This document shows positions 1 through 6,327 of a DNA stretch of 14,518 bases, in pieces (within the stretch, counting starts at the first letter, position 1; each line of letters starts with the position of its first letter). The notes beneath the pieces were generated by a model, which was not told where the DNA came from, did not search any database, and was given only the letters and a program-made list of their open reading frames with translations. Made by a program: the position numbers and the translations under genes. Origin of the DNA: JBARCX01 sp049794535 (lineage in GTDB: Bacteria; Pseudomonadota; Gammaproteobacteria; Xanthomonadales; Rhodanobacteraceae); assembly GCA_049794535.1 (NCBI GenBank), contig JBARCX010000152.1, positions 1-14,518 on the forward strand, in the 5' to 3' direction.

Positions 1-39
1 CGGGCCATCCGCACCAAGCAGCGCGCCGATCTCATCTGA
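1..39 (+). CDS. C-terminal end of an unidentified protein (partial)
   Basis: Frame 1 is open from the first base and reads RAIRTKQRADLI before a TGA at 37-39. The composition is ordinary for a basic protein C-terminus, and the gene would lie in the same direction as the MAPEG gene downstream. Twelve residues are too few to identify a family, and an open frame this short could occur by chance. The following 158 bases up to the MAPEG start hold no other long gene. Confidence 0.35.
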   Translation, partial: RAIRTKQRADLI

Positions 40-168
40 GTGCGCGTCATCAGTGTGATTGCCAGCCAGTCGCGTGTTACGTGATTCTGTCATCGCTGCA
101 GTATCGCCCAGTGTCGGCATACGGCAAACCGCTGTGGCCACTAGCACGGGTGATATGGAAGGTTCACC

Positions 169-201
169 ATGACGCCACTACCACGGGGAGTCGCATCATG
201 A
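169..201 (+). CDS. Possible 10-codon leader peptide overlapping the MAPEG start
   Basis: An ATG at 169-171 is preceded by GGAAGG (157-162) at a 6-base spacing, which is a good Shine-Dalgarno. The frame reads MTPLPRGVAS and stops with TGA at 199-201. That stop overlaps the MAPEG start codon as ATGA (198-201), the usual arrangement for translational coupling. The MAPEG gene's own Shine-Dalgarno (GGGGAG, 185-190) lies inside this small frame, so ribosomes translating the leader would cross it. No run of one amino acid suggests classical attenuation. It may be a coupling leader or simply chance; there is no direct evidence of expression. Confidence 0.3.
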   Translation: MTPLPRGVAS

Positions 202-587
202 GCATCGAGCTGCACATGCTGGCCTGGAGTGTCGCGCTGGGGTTGGTGCAGGTTCTACTGCCTACCCTCTTCGCGCTGAAACTGCGAGGACTGGACTGGG
301 CAGCCAGCCCACGCGATGCCGTATTACCTGCCCTTGCCGGTGTAAGCGGCCGACTGGATCGCGCCCGCGCCAACTTCCTTGAGACCTTTCCCTTCTTTGT
401 CGCAGTGGTACTGGCGACGGTTGTATTGCAACGGCACGATGCCATGACTGCCTTAGGTGCCCAGCTGTATTTCTGGGCCCGACTGCTCTATGTGCCGGTC
501 TACGCAGCAGGTATCCCCTACCTGCGCACGCTGATCTGGACGGTGAGCATCGTAGGGATTGTCATTTTGCTCACCCCGCTCTTTTGA
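198..587 (+). CDS. MAPEG family inner-membrane protein
   Basis: This 129-residue protein is almost entirely hydrophobic, with four probable membrane helices at about residues 5-24, 62-78, 83-103 and 109-127. The MAPEG signature is visible in the charged RARANF segment leading into ETFPFF (55-67) and in ARLLYVPVYAAGIPYLRT (94-111). Eukaryotic MAPEG members are glutathione- and eicosanoid-handling enzymes. Bacterial members of this short type are mostly uncharacterised, so no substrate is assigned. I chose ATG 198 because GGGGAG lies 7 bases upstream and the protein then begins at the first helix. A GTG at 81 would add 39 unrelated residues. The gene converges on the lipoprotein gene. Its start overlaps the stop of a possible leader peptide, which may couple its translation. 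Confidence 0.85.
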   Translation: MSIELHMLAWSVALGLVQVLLPTLFALKLRGLDWAASPRDAVLPALAGVSGRLDRARANFLETFPFFVAVVLATVVLQRHDAMTALGAQLYFWARLLYVPVYAAGIPYLRTLIWTVSIVGIVILLTPLF

Positions 588-612
588 GACAGGGCTGCTG
601 AGACAGATCTGC

Positions 613-638
613 GCATGCGGCACAGATCTGCCGCGTGC
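613..638. terminator. Hairpin between convergent MAPEG and lipoprotein genes
   Basis: Bases 613-622 (GCATGCGGCA) pair with 629-638 (TGCCGCGTGC), giving a 10-bp stem with one G-T pair and a 6-base loop. It sits in the 52-base gap between two converging stop codons, so it could end transcription from both sides. No clear U-run follows in either direction, so it is a weak intrinsic terminator by sequence. The octamer CAGATCTG occurs at 604-611 and 623-630 and could form an alternative stem. Confidence 0.5.
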
Positions 639-639
639 A

Positions 640-1173
640 TCAAAACCGTTTAATGCCCGCCTTGTGGCATTGCTGCACCCACTTGCGTGCGGTGGCAGCG
701 CCAGGTTCGTCATTCGCGCGCGTGCGCATCTCAACGATGGTCTGCCAGTTGCGCGCGCACAGCGGACCGAACTTGGGACCAAGTGTCCATGACTGATTGG
801 CCAACCGCTCAGCGGTGGCGTAGTCACTGAGATACACCGCAGCTTCGGCGCGCTCTTGCAGCAAATCAGGCGCATTCGGGGTGAGCTTGAGCGCCTGATC
901 GAGCTTGGCAGCCGCCGCGTCGTATTGACCGACGCGCTCATCGCCCTGCGCCACGTCCAACAGCGAAGCCACACCCGGGTCGCGCAATGGGTGCACATTG
1001 ATCACCGAATCATCGCCATCCCCTGCGGCACGAATGGACGTCACCATCTGCACATTCGAGTGGGTAGGACGAACCGGCGGCGCAGGCACACTTGGCTGGC
1101 TGCATGCAGCGAGCAGAAGCACGGTGAGTACAGCAGAACCAGCAGGGACAAAGCGACGTACGTGATACAGCAT
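640..1173 (-). CDS. lpoP: TPR outer-membrane lipoprotein, probable LpoP-type activator of PBP1b
   Basis: The 177-residue product starts with a lipoprotein signal peptide: basic MLYHVRR, a hydrophobic core, then the lipobox LAAC with the lipidated cysteine at 24. The +2 residue is serine, which predicts sorting to the outer membrane. A Pro-rich linker (26-40) leads to about two TPR units (roughly 70-103 and 104-137) and a final helical pair containing NW (142-143). Cys139 and Cys169 could form a periplasmic disulfide. The ATG at 1171-1173 is 2 bases past the mrcB stop, so the two are almost certainly co-transcribed and coupled. Pseudomonas LpoP is a TPR lipoprotein that activates PBP1b and is often encoded next to it. 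Gene order, lipobox and TPR pattern all agree, so the same role is inferred here. A longer in-frame start at 1266 lies inside mrcB and would place residues ahead of the signal peptide. Confidence 0.75.
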   Translation of the reverse strand: MLYHVRRFVPAGSAVLTVLLLAACSQPSVPAPPVRPTHSNVQMVTSIRAAGDGDDSVINVHPLRDPGVASLLDVAQGDERVGQYDAAAAKLDQALKLTPNAPDLLQERAEAAVYLSDYATAERLANQSWTLGPKFGPLCARNWQTIVEMRTRANDEPGAATARKWVQQCHKAGIKRF

Positions 1174-1175
1174 GA

Positions 1176-3509
1176 TCAATTCCGGATAGGTTCGGGTGCA
1201 GTGGAAGCGGGTGCCGGCGCATTTTGATCGCCGCCGAACAAATTGCCTACCCGCTGCCAGAAACAACCTTCGGAATCCTGCGGCAGCGAGCCGGCAAGAA
1301 TGGGCAGCTGACGTGCACCCTCACATTGCGGATCCGTGCGTTTACCGTCACCAGGGTTGATCCAGGCCATCTCCAGCCCTTGACCAGGCGAATCGGAGAG
1401 CGCCCGTGTAGGCAGCTTGGTGAACAGGTCACGCCATACGCGCAGCGCGCCGGTGGCACCGAAGAGATTGGTCGGCTTGTTATCGTCACGACCCATCCAG
1501 AATACCGCTAGATGCTGTCCCGTGAAGCCGGCGAACCAGCTGTCGCGCCGGTCATTACTGGTACCGGTCTTGCCGGCCGCATGCAGCCATGACAAGCCAG
1601 AGTCGTCGATGGAATGCGCAGTGCCGTACAACGCCACCTGCTGCATGGCCCAGGTAATCAAGCGCACTTGCGGCTGGTACTCACCCTTGCCGCCCTGCAC
1701 TTCGTAGCGCTTGATGGTGCGTCCGTTGCCGTCGACCACGCCACTCACCGCCAGCAGTGGCAACGCGTGACCGTCGGCCGCCAAATATTGATAAAGCTGA
1801 GCCACCTGCACCGGTGCCAGATCAATCGCACCAATCAGCAACGACGGGCTGGGATTGACGCCACTGAGACCAAACGACTCCAGAAACGCCTTGATGCGCG
1901 GCACGCCCACCGCAAGACCAAGATGGATGGTGGCGAGGTTCCACGAGTGCGCTAGCGCATCCACCATCGGCACCATGCCGTGACTCTGGTTGTCGTCATT
2001 CTGCGGAGTCCAAGCCGTACCGTCCGGCTGGCGCATTTCGATCGGCGAATCATCCAGCGGAGTCGAGAGGTTCCAGCGATCCGGCTGGGTCAGCGCCACC
2101 AGATAGACAAACGGCTTGATCGTAGAACCGATCGGACGTCGAGCGTCCAACGCTCGGTTGAAGCCCTGGTCACCCGGGAACTTGCTGCCGATCACCGCCA
2201 GTACGCTACCCGTCTGCACATCGGTCACTACGCCAGCAGCCTGCACGGTATCACCGCGCTTACCCATGCCTTTAATCGTGTTATCGACGGCCTGCTCGGC
2301 ATACAGCTGCGCCGCAGGATCGAGCGTAGTGAAGATCGACAGGTTGCCTTGACGCAGCGTGTCCTCGTCGAAATCGTTAGTGATCTGCGCGCGAACCAGC
2401 TGCATGAAAGCAGGGAAACGATCATGTGGCAGCTGACCATTGTTGACGATACCCAGCGGTGTCGCTTGCGCTGCCTGTGTCTGTGCTGATGTCAGCAAAC
2501 CAGTATCAGCAAACTGCTGTAATACGAGGTTACGGCGCGTCAGTGCGCGATCAGGATAGCGACGCGGGTCGTACAGGCTTGGGCCTTTCACCAGGCCCAC
2601 CAGCATCGCGACTTCCTGTGGCCGCAGATCTTCCAGTCGACGGCCGAAATAGAACTCCGACGCCGCGGCGAAACCGTGCACTGCCTGATTGCCCTGCTGA
2701 CCGAGGAATACCTGGTTGATGTACGCCTCAAGAATGCGCGTTTTGCTGTAGTGCATTTCCAGCAGCACCGACATCAGTGCTTCGTTGAATTTACGGGTGA
2801 AGTTCTGATCGCGACTCAGGAACAGGTTACGCACCAGCTGCTGAGTCAGCGTGGACGCACCCTGCACGGTGTGCCCGGCGCGTAGATCGGCAAAAGCAGC
2901 ACGCGCAATCGCCGTGAAATCAATGCCGATGTGATGCTTGAAGTCGCGATCTTCCACGGCCTGCAGGCCGGCGATCATCAGTGGCGGCACATCCGCCAAC
3001 TGCACAATGCGTCGATCTTCCTGCTGCGCGCCATACACCGTAGCGATACGCGCCGGATCCAGGTGAGCTTCATTGATCGGCTTGCCGCTCGCGAGATCGG
3101 CGACGGATATCACCTGGCCCTTGCTCAGCGTCACGCGGATGCGCTTGGGCAATTCGCCGCCATCTGGACCGGCGTAACCGCGCGAGGAAATGATGTAAGT
3201 CGAACCGTTCTTCGCCCAGCTACCCGGCACCTGCCCGTGGCTATCGCTGCTGTAGCCGGCGAACGTGAGCTCCAGCTCCAGCGCGGCAGGCGTCATCGCG
3301 ACACCCGATGCCAGATCCAATGGCCGCGCGTACACGCGCGTGGGCACGGCAAACACCAGATCGTTAAAGCGATCCTGCACACGCTTGTTGAGGATCAGCG
3401 TATACGGCAGCAGGAAGCCGAAGAACAGGCCTGTGCAGATCCAGAATGGGATACGTAGCCAGGGCCAACTGGCGCGCGCGAGCGAGCGGGTACTAGTCAG
3501 GAAGGACAA
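1176..3509 (-). CDS. mrcB: Penicillin-binding protein 1B, bifunctional transglycosylase/transpeptidase
   Basis: This 777-residue inner-membrane enzyme polymerises lipid II into glycan strands and cross-links the peptides. A short cytoplasmic tail leads to one membrane helix (about 19-40). A UB2H-like regulatory domain follows (about 55-140), the region that binds the activating lipoprotein in PBP1b. The GT51 domain has the catalytic glutamate in VEDRDF (Glu186), GASTLTQQL (217-225), KFNEAL (second glutamate, Glu243) and KGPSLYDP (308-315). The transpeptidase domain has SxxK at Ser462-Lys465, SWN at 522-524 and KTG at 647-649, so both activities look intact. Two late cysteines (729, 749) precede a Pro/Ala-rich tail. 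The chosen start is TTG at 3507-3509. No ATG lies in frame near the membrane segment and no clear Shine-Dalgarno precedes the TTG, so the exact start is uncertain. The UB2H domain separates it from PBP1a. Confidence 0.95.
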   Translation of the reverse strand: MSFLTSTRSLARASWPWLRIPFWICTGLFFGFLLPYTLILNKRVQDRFNDLVFAVPTRVYARPLDLASGVAMTPAALELELTFAGYSSDSHGQVPGSWAKNGSTYIISSRGYAGPDGGELPKRIRVTLSKGQVISVADLASGKPINEAHLDPARIATVYGAQQEDRRIVQLADVPPLMIAGLQAVEDRDFKHHIGIDFTAIARAAFADLRAGHTVQGASTLTQQLVRNLFLSRDQNFTRKFNEALMSVLLEMHYSKTRILEAYINQVFLGQQGNQAVHGFAAASEFYFGRRLEDLRPQEVAMLVGLVKGPSLYDPRRYPDRALTRRNLVLQQFADTGLLTSAQTQAAQATPLGIVNNGQLPHDRFPAFMQLVRAQITNDFDEDTLRQGNLSIFTTLDPAAQLYAEQAVDNTIKGMGKRGDTVQAAGVVTDVQTGSVLAVIGSKFPGDQGFNRALDARRPIGSTIKPFVYLVALTQPDRWNLSTPLDDSPIEMRQPDGTAWTPQNDDNQSHGMVPMVDALAHSWNLATIHLGLAVGVPRIKAFLESFGLSGVNPSPSLLIGAIDLAPVQVAQLYQYLAADGHALPLLAVSGVVDGNGRTIKRYEVQGGKGEYQPQVRLITWAMQQVALYGTAHSIDDSGLSWLHAAGKTGTSNDRRDSWFAGFTGQHLAVFWMGRDDNKPTNLFGATGALRVWRDLFTKLPTRALSDSPGQGLEMAWINPGDGKRTDPQCEGARQLPILAGSLPQDSEGCFWQRVGNLFGGDQNAPAPASTAPEPIRN

Positions 3510-3676
3510 CGTAGGAAAATCCGGCGACAGGGTGGATCGATCATAGGGCCAGCTACCCGGCGCCCGGATGAACGCCCGGCATGCAGGCGTGGCGAAACAA
3601 GGGCGGAATCAGGGCATCCCGAGAAATTTCGCGGCTTCCGACAGATAACTGCTTAAAACCCTGCTCACAAGGACAG
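3510..3676 (-). promoter_or_regulatory. SDR-mrcB intergenic region with candidate mrcB promoter
   Basis: This 167-base gap separates the SDR stop from mrcB and holds no gene. On the minus strand TTAACT (3680-3675) and TTTAAG (3657-3652) are 17 bases apart, each matching 4 of 6 sigma-70 consensus positions; the -35 element includes the SDR stop codon. A near-palindrome around GAAATTTC (3619-3634, one mismatched pair) could be an operator. CGCCCGG is repeated directly at 3561-3567 and 3573-3579. None is strong enough to be sure, and mrcB may also be read through from upstream. Confidence 0.25.
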
Positions 3677-4516
3677 TTAAGCGGGCGGCTGCCAGCAGTT
3701 CACATCGGGGCGAAATGCCCGCGGTTGGACACCAAGCAAGCGAACCAGCTCGGTGTTATCGGCAATCAGGTCGGCCTGCAGCCGGCTTAATGGCCCGCGC
3801 CAGCGTGGTAAGCCGTGGTAGGCCAGTTGCAGCAGCAACGCCGGCACCGGCACCGGCATAGCAAACGTCGGCAGGCTGCGGCGCACGCGCGCGAACATCT
3901 CACTGGCCGGCAGGCGTTCGCCACCGCCCAACGGTAGTATTTTGCCCGCAGCATCCGGCGTATCCAGTGCTGCCAGCGCCGCCCACGCAATGTCGTCTGC
4001 ATGAACCGGTTGACGTAACCCGCGCCCGGCGGGCAATGGGAACAATCGGGTGCGCATCGCCCGACGGGCGATCGGCGTAAGGCTTTTATCCAGCCCGGCG
4101 CCGTAGATCAGGGTCGGTCGTAGCACCGTCCACGCGCTACCGTGACGTGCGCAAGCAGCAGCCAATGCGGCTTCGCCGTCACGCAACTGCTGTGATATCG
4201 CGCGCTCGGCCGGCACCACGGAATGGTGTTTGGTTTCCGCGCTCATCGAGCTGGTGGCAACCACTCTTGGCGCCAGCGGCAAGTCCGCGTGTGCAAGCCA
4301 ATCGGCAAACGGTTGCAGCGGACCAAAGCTGATGATGGCGGACACGTTAGCGACCGTGGGCACTTCATCGGGCAGGCGGCCGCTGATCCAGCTCACGCCA
4401 TCCTTAGCTGCCTGTGGATGACGACTCAGTGCCACCACCGGCTCACCACGCTCACATAGCCGTGGTAACAAGAAGTGACCGATCTGACCGCTACCACCGA
4501 ACACCAATACCGTCAT
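3677..4516 (-). CDS. NAD(P)-binding SDR-type epimerase/dehydratase-like protein
   Basis: The 279-residue protein opens with a Rossmann strand and the dinucleotide motif GGSGQIG (7-13). It continues with a serine pair (89-90), the extended-SDR segment LRPTLIYGAG (132-141) and VHADDIA (171-177). These place it with NAD-dependent epimerase/dehydratase-like proteins. The usual catalytic YxxxK is not visible: the region where it should fall reads ERAISQQLRDGEAAL (104-118) and has no tyrosine. It is therefore probably an atypical SDR with changed chemistry or a binding role, and no substrate can be named. The start codon overlaps the stop of the TPR gene as ATGA (4516-4513), which implies co-transcription and coupled translation. 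mrcB lies 167 bases downstream. Confidence 0.85.
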   Translation of the reverse strand: MTVLVFGGSGQIGHFLLPRLCERGEPVVALSRHPQAAKDGVSWISGRLPDEVPTVANVSAIISFGPLQPFADWLAHADLPLAPRVVATSSMSAETKHHSVVPAERAISQQLRDGEAALAAACARHGSAWTVLRPTLIYGAGLDKSLTPIARRAMRTRLFPLPAGRGLRQPVHADDIAWAALAALDTPDAAGKILPLGGGERLPASEMFARVRRSLPTFAMPVPVPALLLQLAYHGLPRWRGPLSRLQADLIADNTELVRLLGVQPRAFRPDVNCWQPPA

Positions 4517-6207
4517 GTACCGCCCTGCATGCGTAACGAGAGCTGCTGCAGGCGCGGCTGGTTTGGCGCCAGCTTGCGGGCCTGCTGCAGCGCTTGCGCG
4601 GCGCCGCTACGATCGCCGCTATTGAGCTGCTGTTCGGCCTTATCCAGCCACGCTCCGGCCAAGCGCTCCTGTAACTGCACCTGTCCGGCATCGCCTGGCG
4701 AGAGGTTGCCCAGCGTGCCAAGCAGATCGCTCGCCTTGACCAAATCGCCATCGCGCAATGCCTGCTGGAACTGCTGCCCCACCAGGCTGGATAAACCCTG
4801 CAGACCAGCACGCGCGGCAACATTGTTGCCATCGATGGCCAGTGCACTGCGATACAGGTCATACGCGCAATTACCCGGTGGCGACATGATGTCGCCGCGG
4901 CTTGCGGCAATCTGCGCCTGCTGCACCATGCGATCTATCTGAGCGCTCTGCTGTGGCGTGAGGTTGACCGGCGTAACCGTGGATGTGTCTTGATCATCGG
5001 ACGACACACCTTGCGATGTGTCCGCTGCGCCACCTTGTCCCAGGCGTGCGCGTGACGCGAGCAAGTCAGCCGATTTCGGCGCCAGCACCGCAGCCTGATC
5101 GAGCAACTGCCTTGCCTGTGCCGCGTCCCCGCCGTCCAGTGCTGCATTGGCTTGCACGATCAGCGCCTCAGCCACCTGACCCAGCCCGGCCTTCGCCTCG
5201 GCGTTATCCGGATCGATCGCTAGCGCAGCCTTGAAATGGGCCAGCGCAGTGTCGTCGCCAGCACCGCTGATGCGGCCGGCACGTAGCGCGTCTTCGCCTT
5301 GTTTAAGGGTATCTGCAAGCGCGCCGGTATCTTGCTGCTGCAATTGCGTCTGCGCTGTGCGTAGTGAAGGCAGATCACCGTAATTGGGCAGCAATGCAGC
5401 GAGTCGATCGATGATGATTCCAGCACCGGCGCGGTCATTGGCATCCAACGCTTTGCGCGCCTGATCGGCTAGCGCACCGCCCACCTGATCTAGCCCATGC
5501 CGGGCGACCGCGTTGGTGGGATCGGTGGCCAACGCACGCTGATACAGCGCACCGGCGCCATCCCCGCCATCCAGCTTGCCATCGGTGAAGGCCTGTTGCG
5601 CCTGACCAATCAAGGTGTCGATTTGTCCCGTGGCGTTGCGCGCTGTGGCGATCTGCTGGGTCAGCCGATCTACGTCACTACCGCCACCAAGCAATTCGCG
5701 GGCAATCGCCAGCGCCTGATCAGCGTCATCCAGTTTGCCGGCCTGCAACGCGGCATCGGCACGCGCTACTTCGGCCATGCCGACCTGATGCAAACCCTGG
5801 TGAGCGCGGTCGTTGTCTGGCTCTAGCGCATTGGCCTGCTCGAACAATTCGCGCGCGCTGGTGCCGTCACTGCCATCCAGATGACCTTGCTGCAAGGCTG
5901 TCTGCGCGCGATTCAGCACGTCGTTGAGATCCGTATTGGCCAGCATCCCGCGCAAGTGATTCTGGTTGAGCCAGAGCGCGGCAGCCGCGCCGATAACCAC
6001 GATGAGCAAGACCGGGATCAACCAGCCGCGGCGACGGGGGCGCTTCGTTTTGTTGGGCGCGGAACGGCGACGATCGGGGTCGATCGTTACGTTCGGCAGG
6101 CCATCGGGCGCGTTCGGACGCGGACTGTCCAGATGATCGAGATCACCTAGGGTCGGTTCGGTACGGCCTTGATGGCTAGGGTCGTGCGGGTCGCGGTGTC
6201 CGCTCAT
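4513..6207 (-). CDS. Membrane-anchored tetratricopeptide repeat protein
   Basis: The 564-residue product has a polar, Pro/Asp-rich N-terminal tail (1-60), a basic stop-transfer cluster (KTKRPRRR, 53-60) and one membrane helix (about 62-80). The rest should therefore be periplasmic by the positive-inside rule. The soluble part is built from four copies of a roughly 95-residue unit (about 97-189, 197-289, 298-390 and 424-518) and a last half unit to 560. Each unit has a TPR-like helix pair with a loop such as GKLDGGDG, then an xIDPDNAxAxxGLxQV-like signature at 127, 227, 330 and 457, then a second helix pair. A Ser/Thr/Asp/Gln linker (391-423) separates units 3 and 4. No enzyme motif is present, so a scaffold or envelope-assembly role is only an inference. 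It is coupled by ATGA to the SDR gene. No good Shine-Dalgarno precedes its ATG. Confidence 0.85.
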   Translation of the reverse strand: MSGHRDPHDPSHQGRTEPTLGDLDHLDSPRPNAPDGLPNVTIDPDRRRSAPNKTKRPRRRGWLIPVLLIVVIGAAAALWLNQNHLRGMLANTDLNDVLNRAQTALQQGHLDGSDGTSARELFEQANALEPDNDRAHQGLHQVGMAEVARADAALQAGKLDDADQALAIARELLGGGSDVDRLTQQIATARNATGQIDTLIGQAQQAFTDGKLDGGDGAGALYQRALATDPTNAVARHGLDQVGGALADQARKALDANDRAGAGIIIDRLAALLPNYGDLPSLRTAQTQLQQQDTGALADTLKQGEDALRAGRISGAGDDTALAHFKAALAIDPDNAEAKAGLGQVAEALIVQANAALDGGDAAQARQLLDQAAVLAPKSADLLASRARLGQGGAADTSQGVSSDDQDTSTVTPVNLTPQQSAQIDRMVQQAQIAASRGDIMSPPGNCAYDLYRSALAIDGNNVAARAGLQGLSSLVGQQFQQALRDGDLVKASDLLGTLGNLSPGDAGQVQLQERLAGAWLDKAEQQLNSGDRSGAAQALQQARKLAPNQPRLQQLSLRMQGGT

Positions 6208-6231
6208 GGTTCACAGAGGTTGATTCAACGG

Positions 6232-6263
6232 CGGCAGCTTAGCATCGCGCCTGAAAGCTGCCG
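6232..6263 (-). promoter_or_regulatory. Perfect 9-bp inverted repeat in the TPR gene leader
   Basis: CGGCAGCTT (6232-6240) and AAGCTGCCG (6255-6263) form a perfect 9-bp stem with a 14-base loop, 24 bases upstream of the TPR start codon. A smaller dyad, GTTGA-T-TCAAC (6219-6229), lies between it and the start. In the transcript the stem sits just before the translation start and could affect ribosome access. As DNA, either dyad could be a protein-binding site. No U-run follows, so it is not a convincing terminator. Confidence 0.35.
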
Positions 6264-6267
6264 TAAC

Positions 6268-6315
6268 GGTGACCGCAGCACGTTCAACTGCCGGCCAGCC
6301 ACCAGCGCGGTCACC
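6268..6315 (-). terminator. Inverted repeat just downstream of relA, possible terminator
   Basis: GGTGACCGC (6268-6276) and GCGGTCACC (6307-6315) are perfect 9-bp complements separated by 30 bases. The spacer itself contains CTGCCGGCCAG, which can fold further. The structure starts 12 bases past the relA stop codon, where a 3'-end structure is expected. The long loop and the absence of a U-run argue against a classical intrinsic terminator, so it could instead stabilise the relA mRNA 3' end. Confidence 0.35.
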
Positions 6316-6327
6316 TTGGATGCCCTT

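Noticed and set aside
81..197. N-terminal extension of the MAPEG protein from a GTG at 81
   Set aside because: It adds 39 residues without MAPEG character. The ATG at 198 has a proper Shine-Dalgarno and begins at the first membrane helix.
2931..3458. Open frame of 175 codons on the + strand opposite mrcB
   Set aside because: It is antisense to the mrcB N-terminal and GT51 coding region; its composition is that of a shadow frame.
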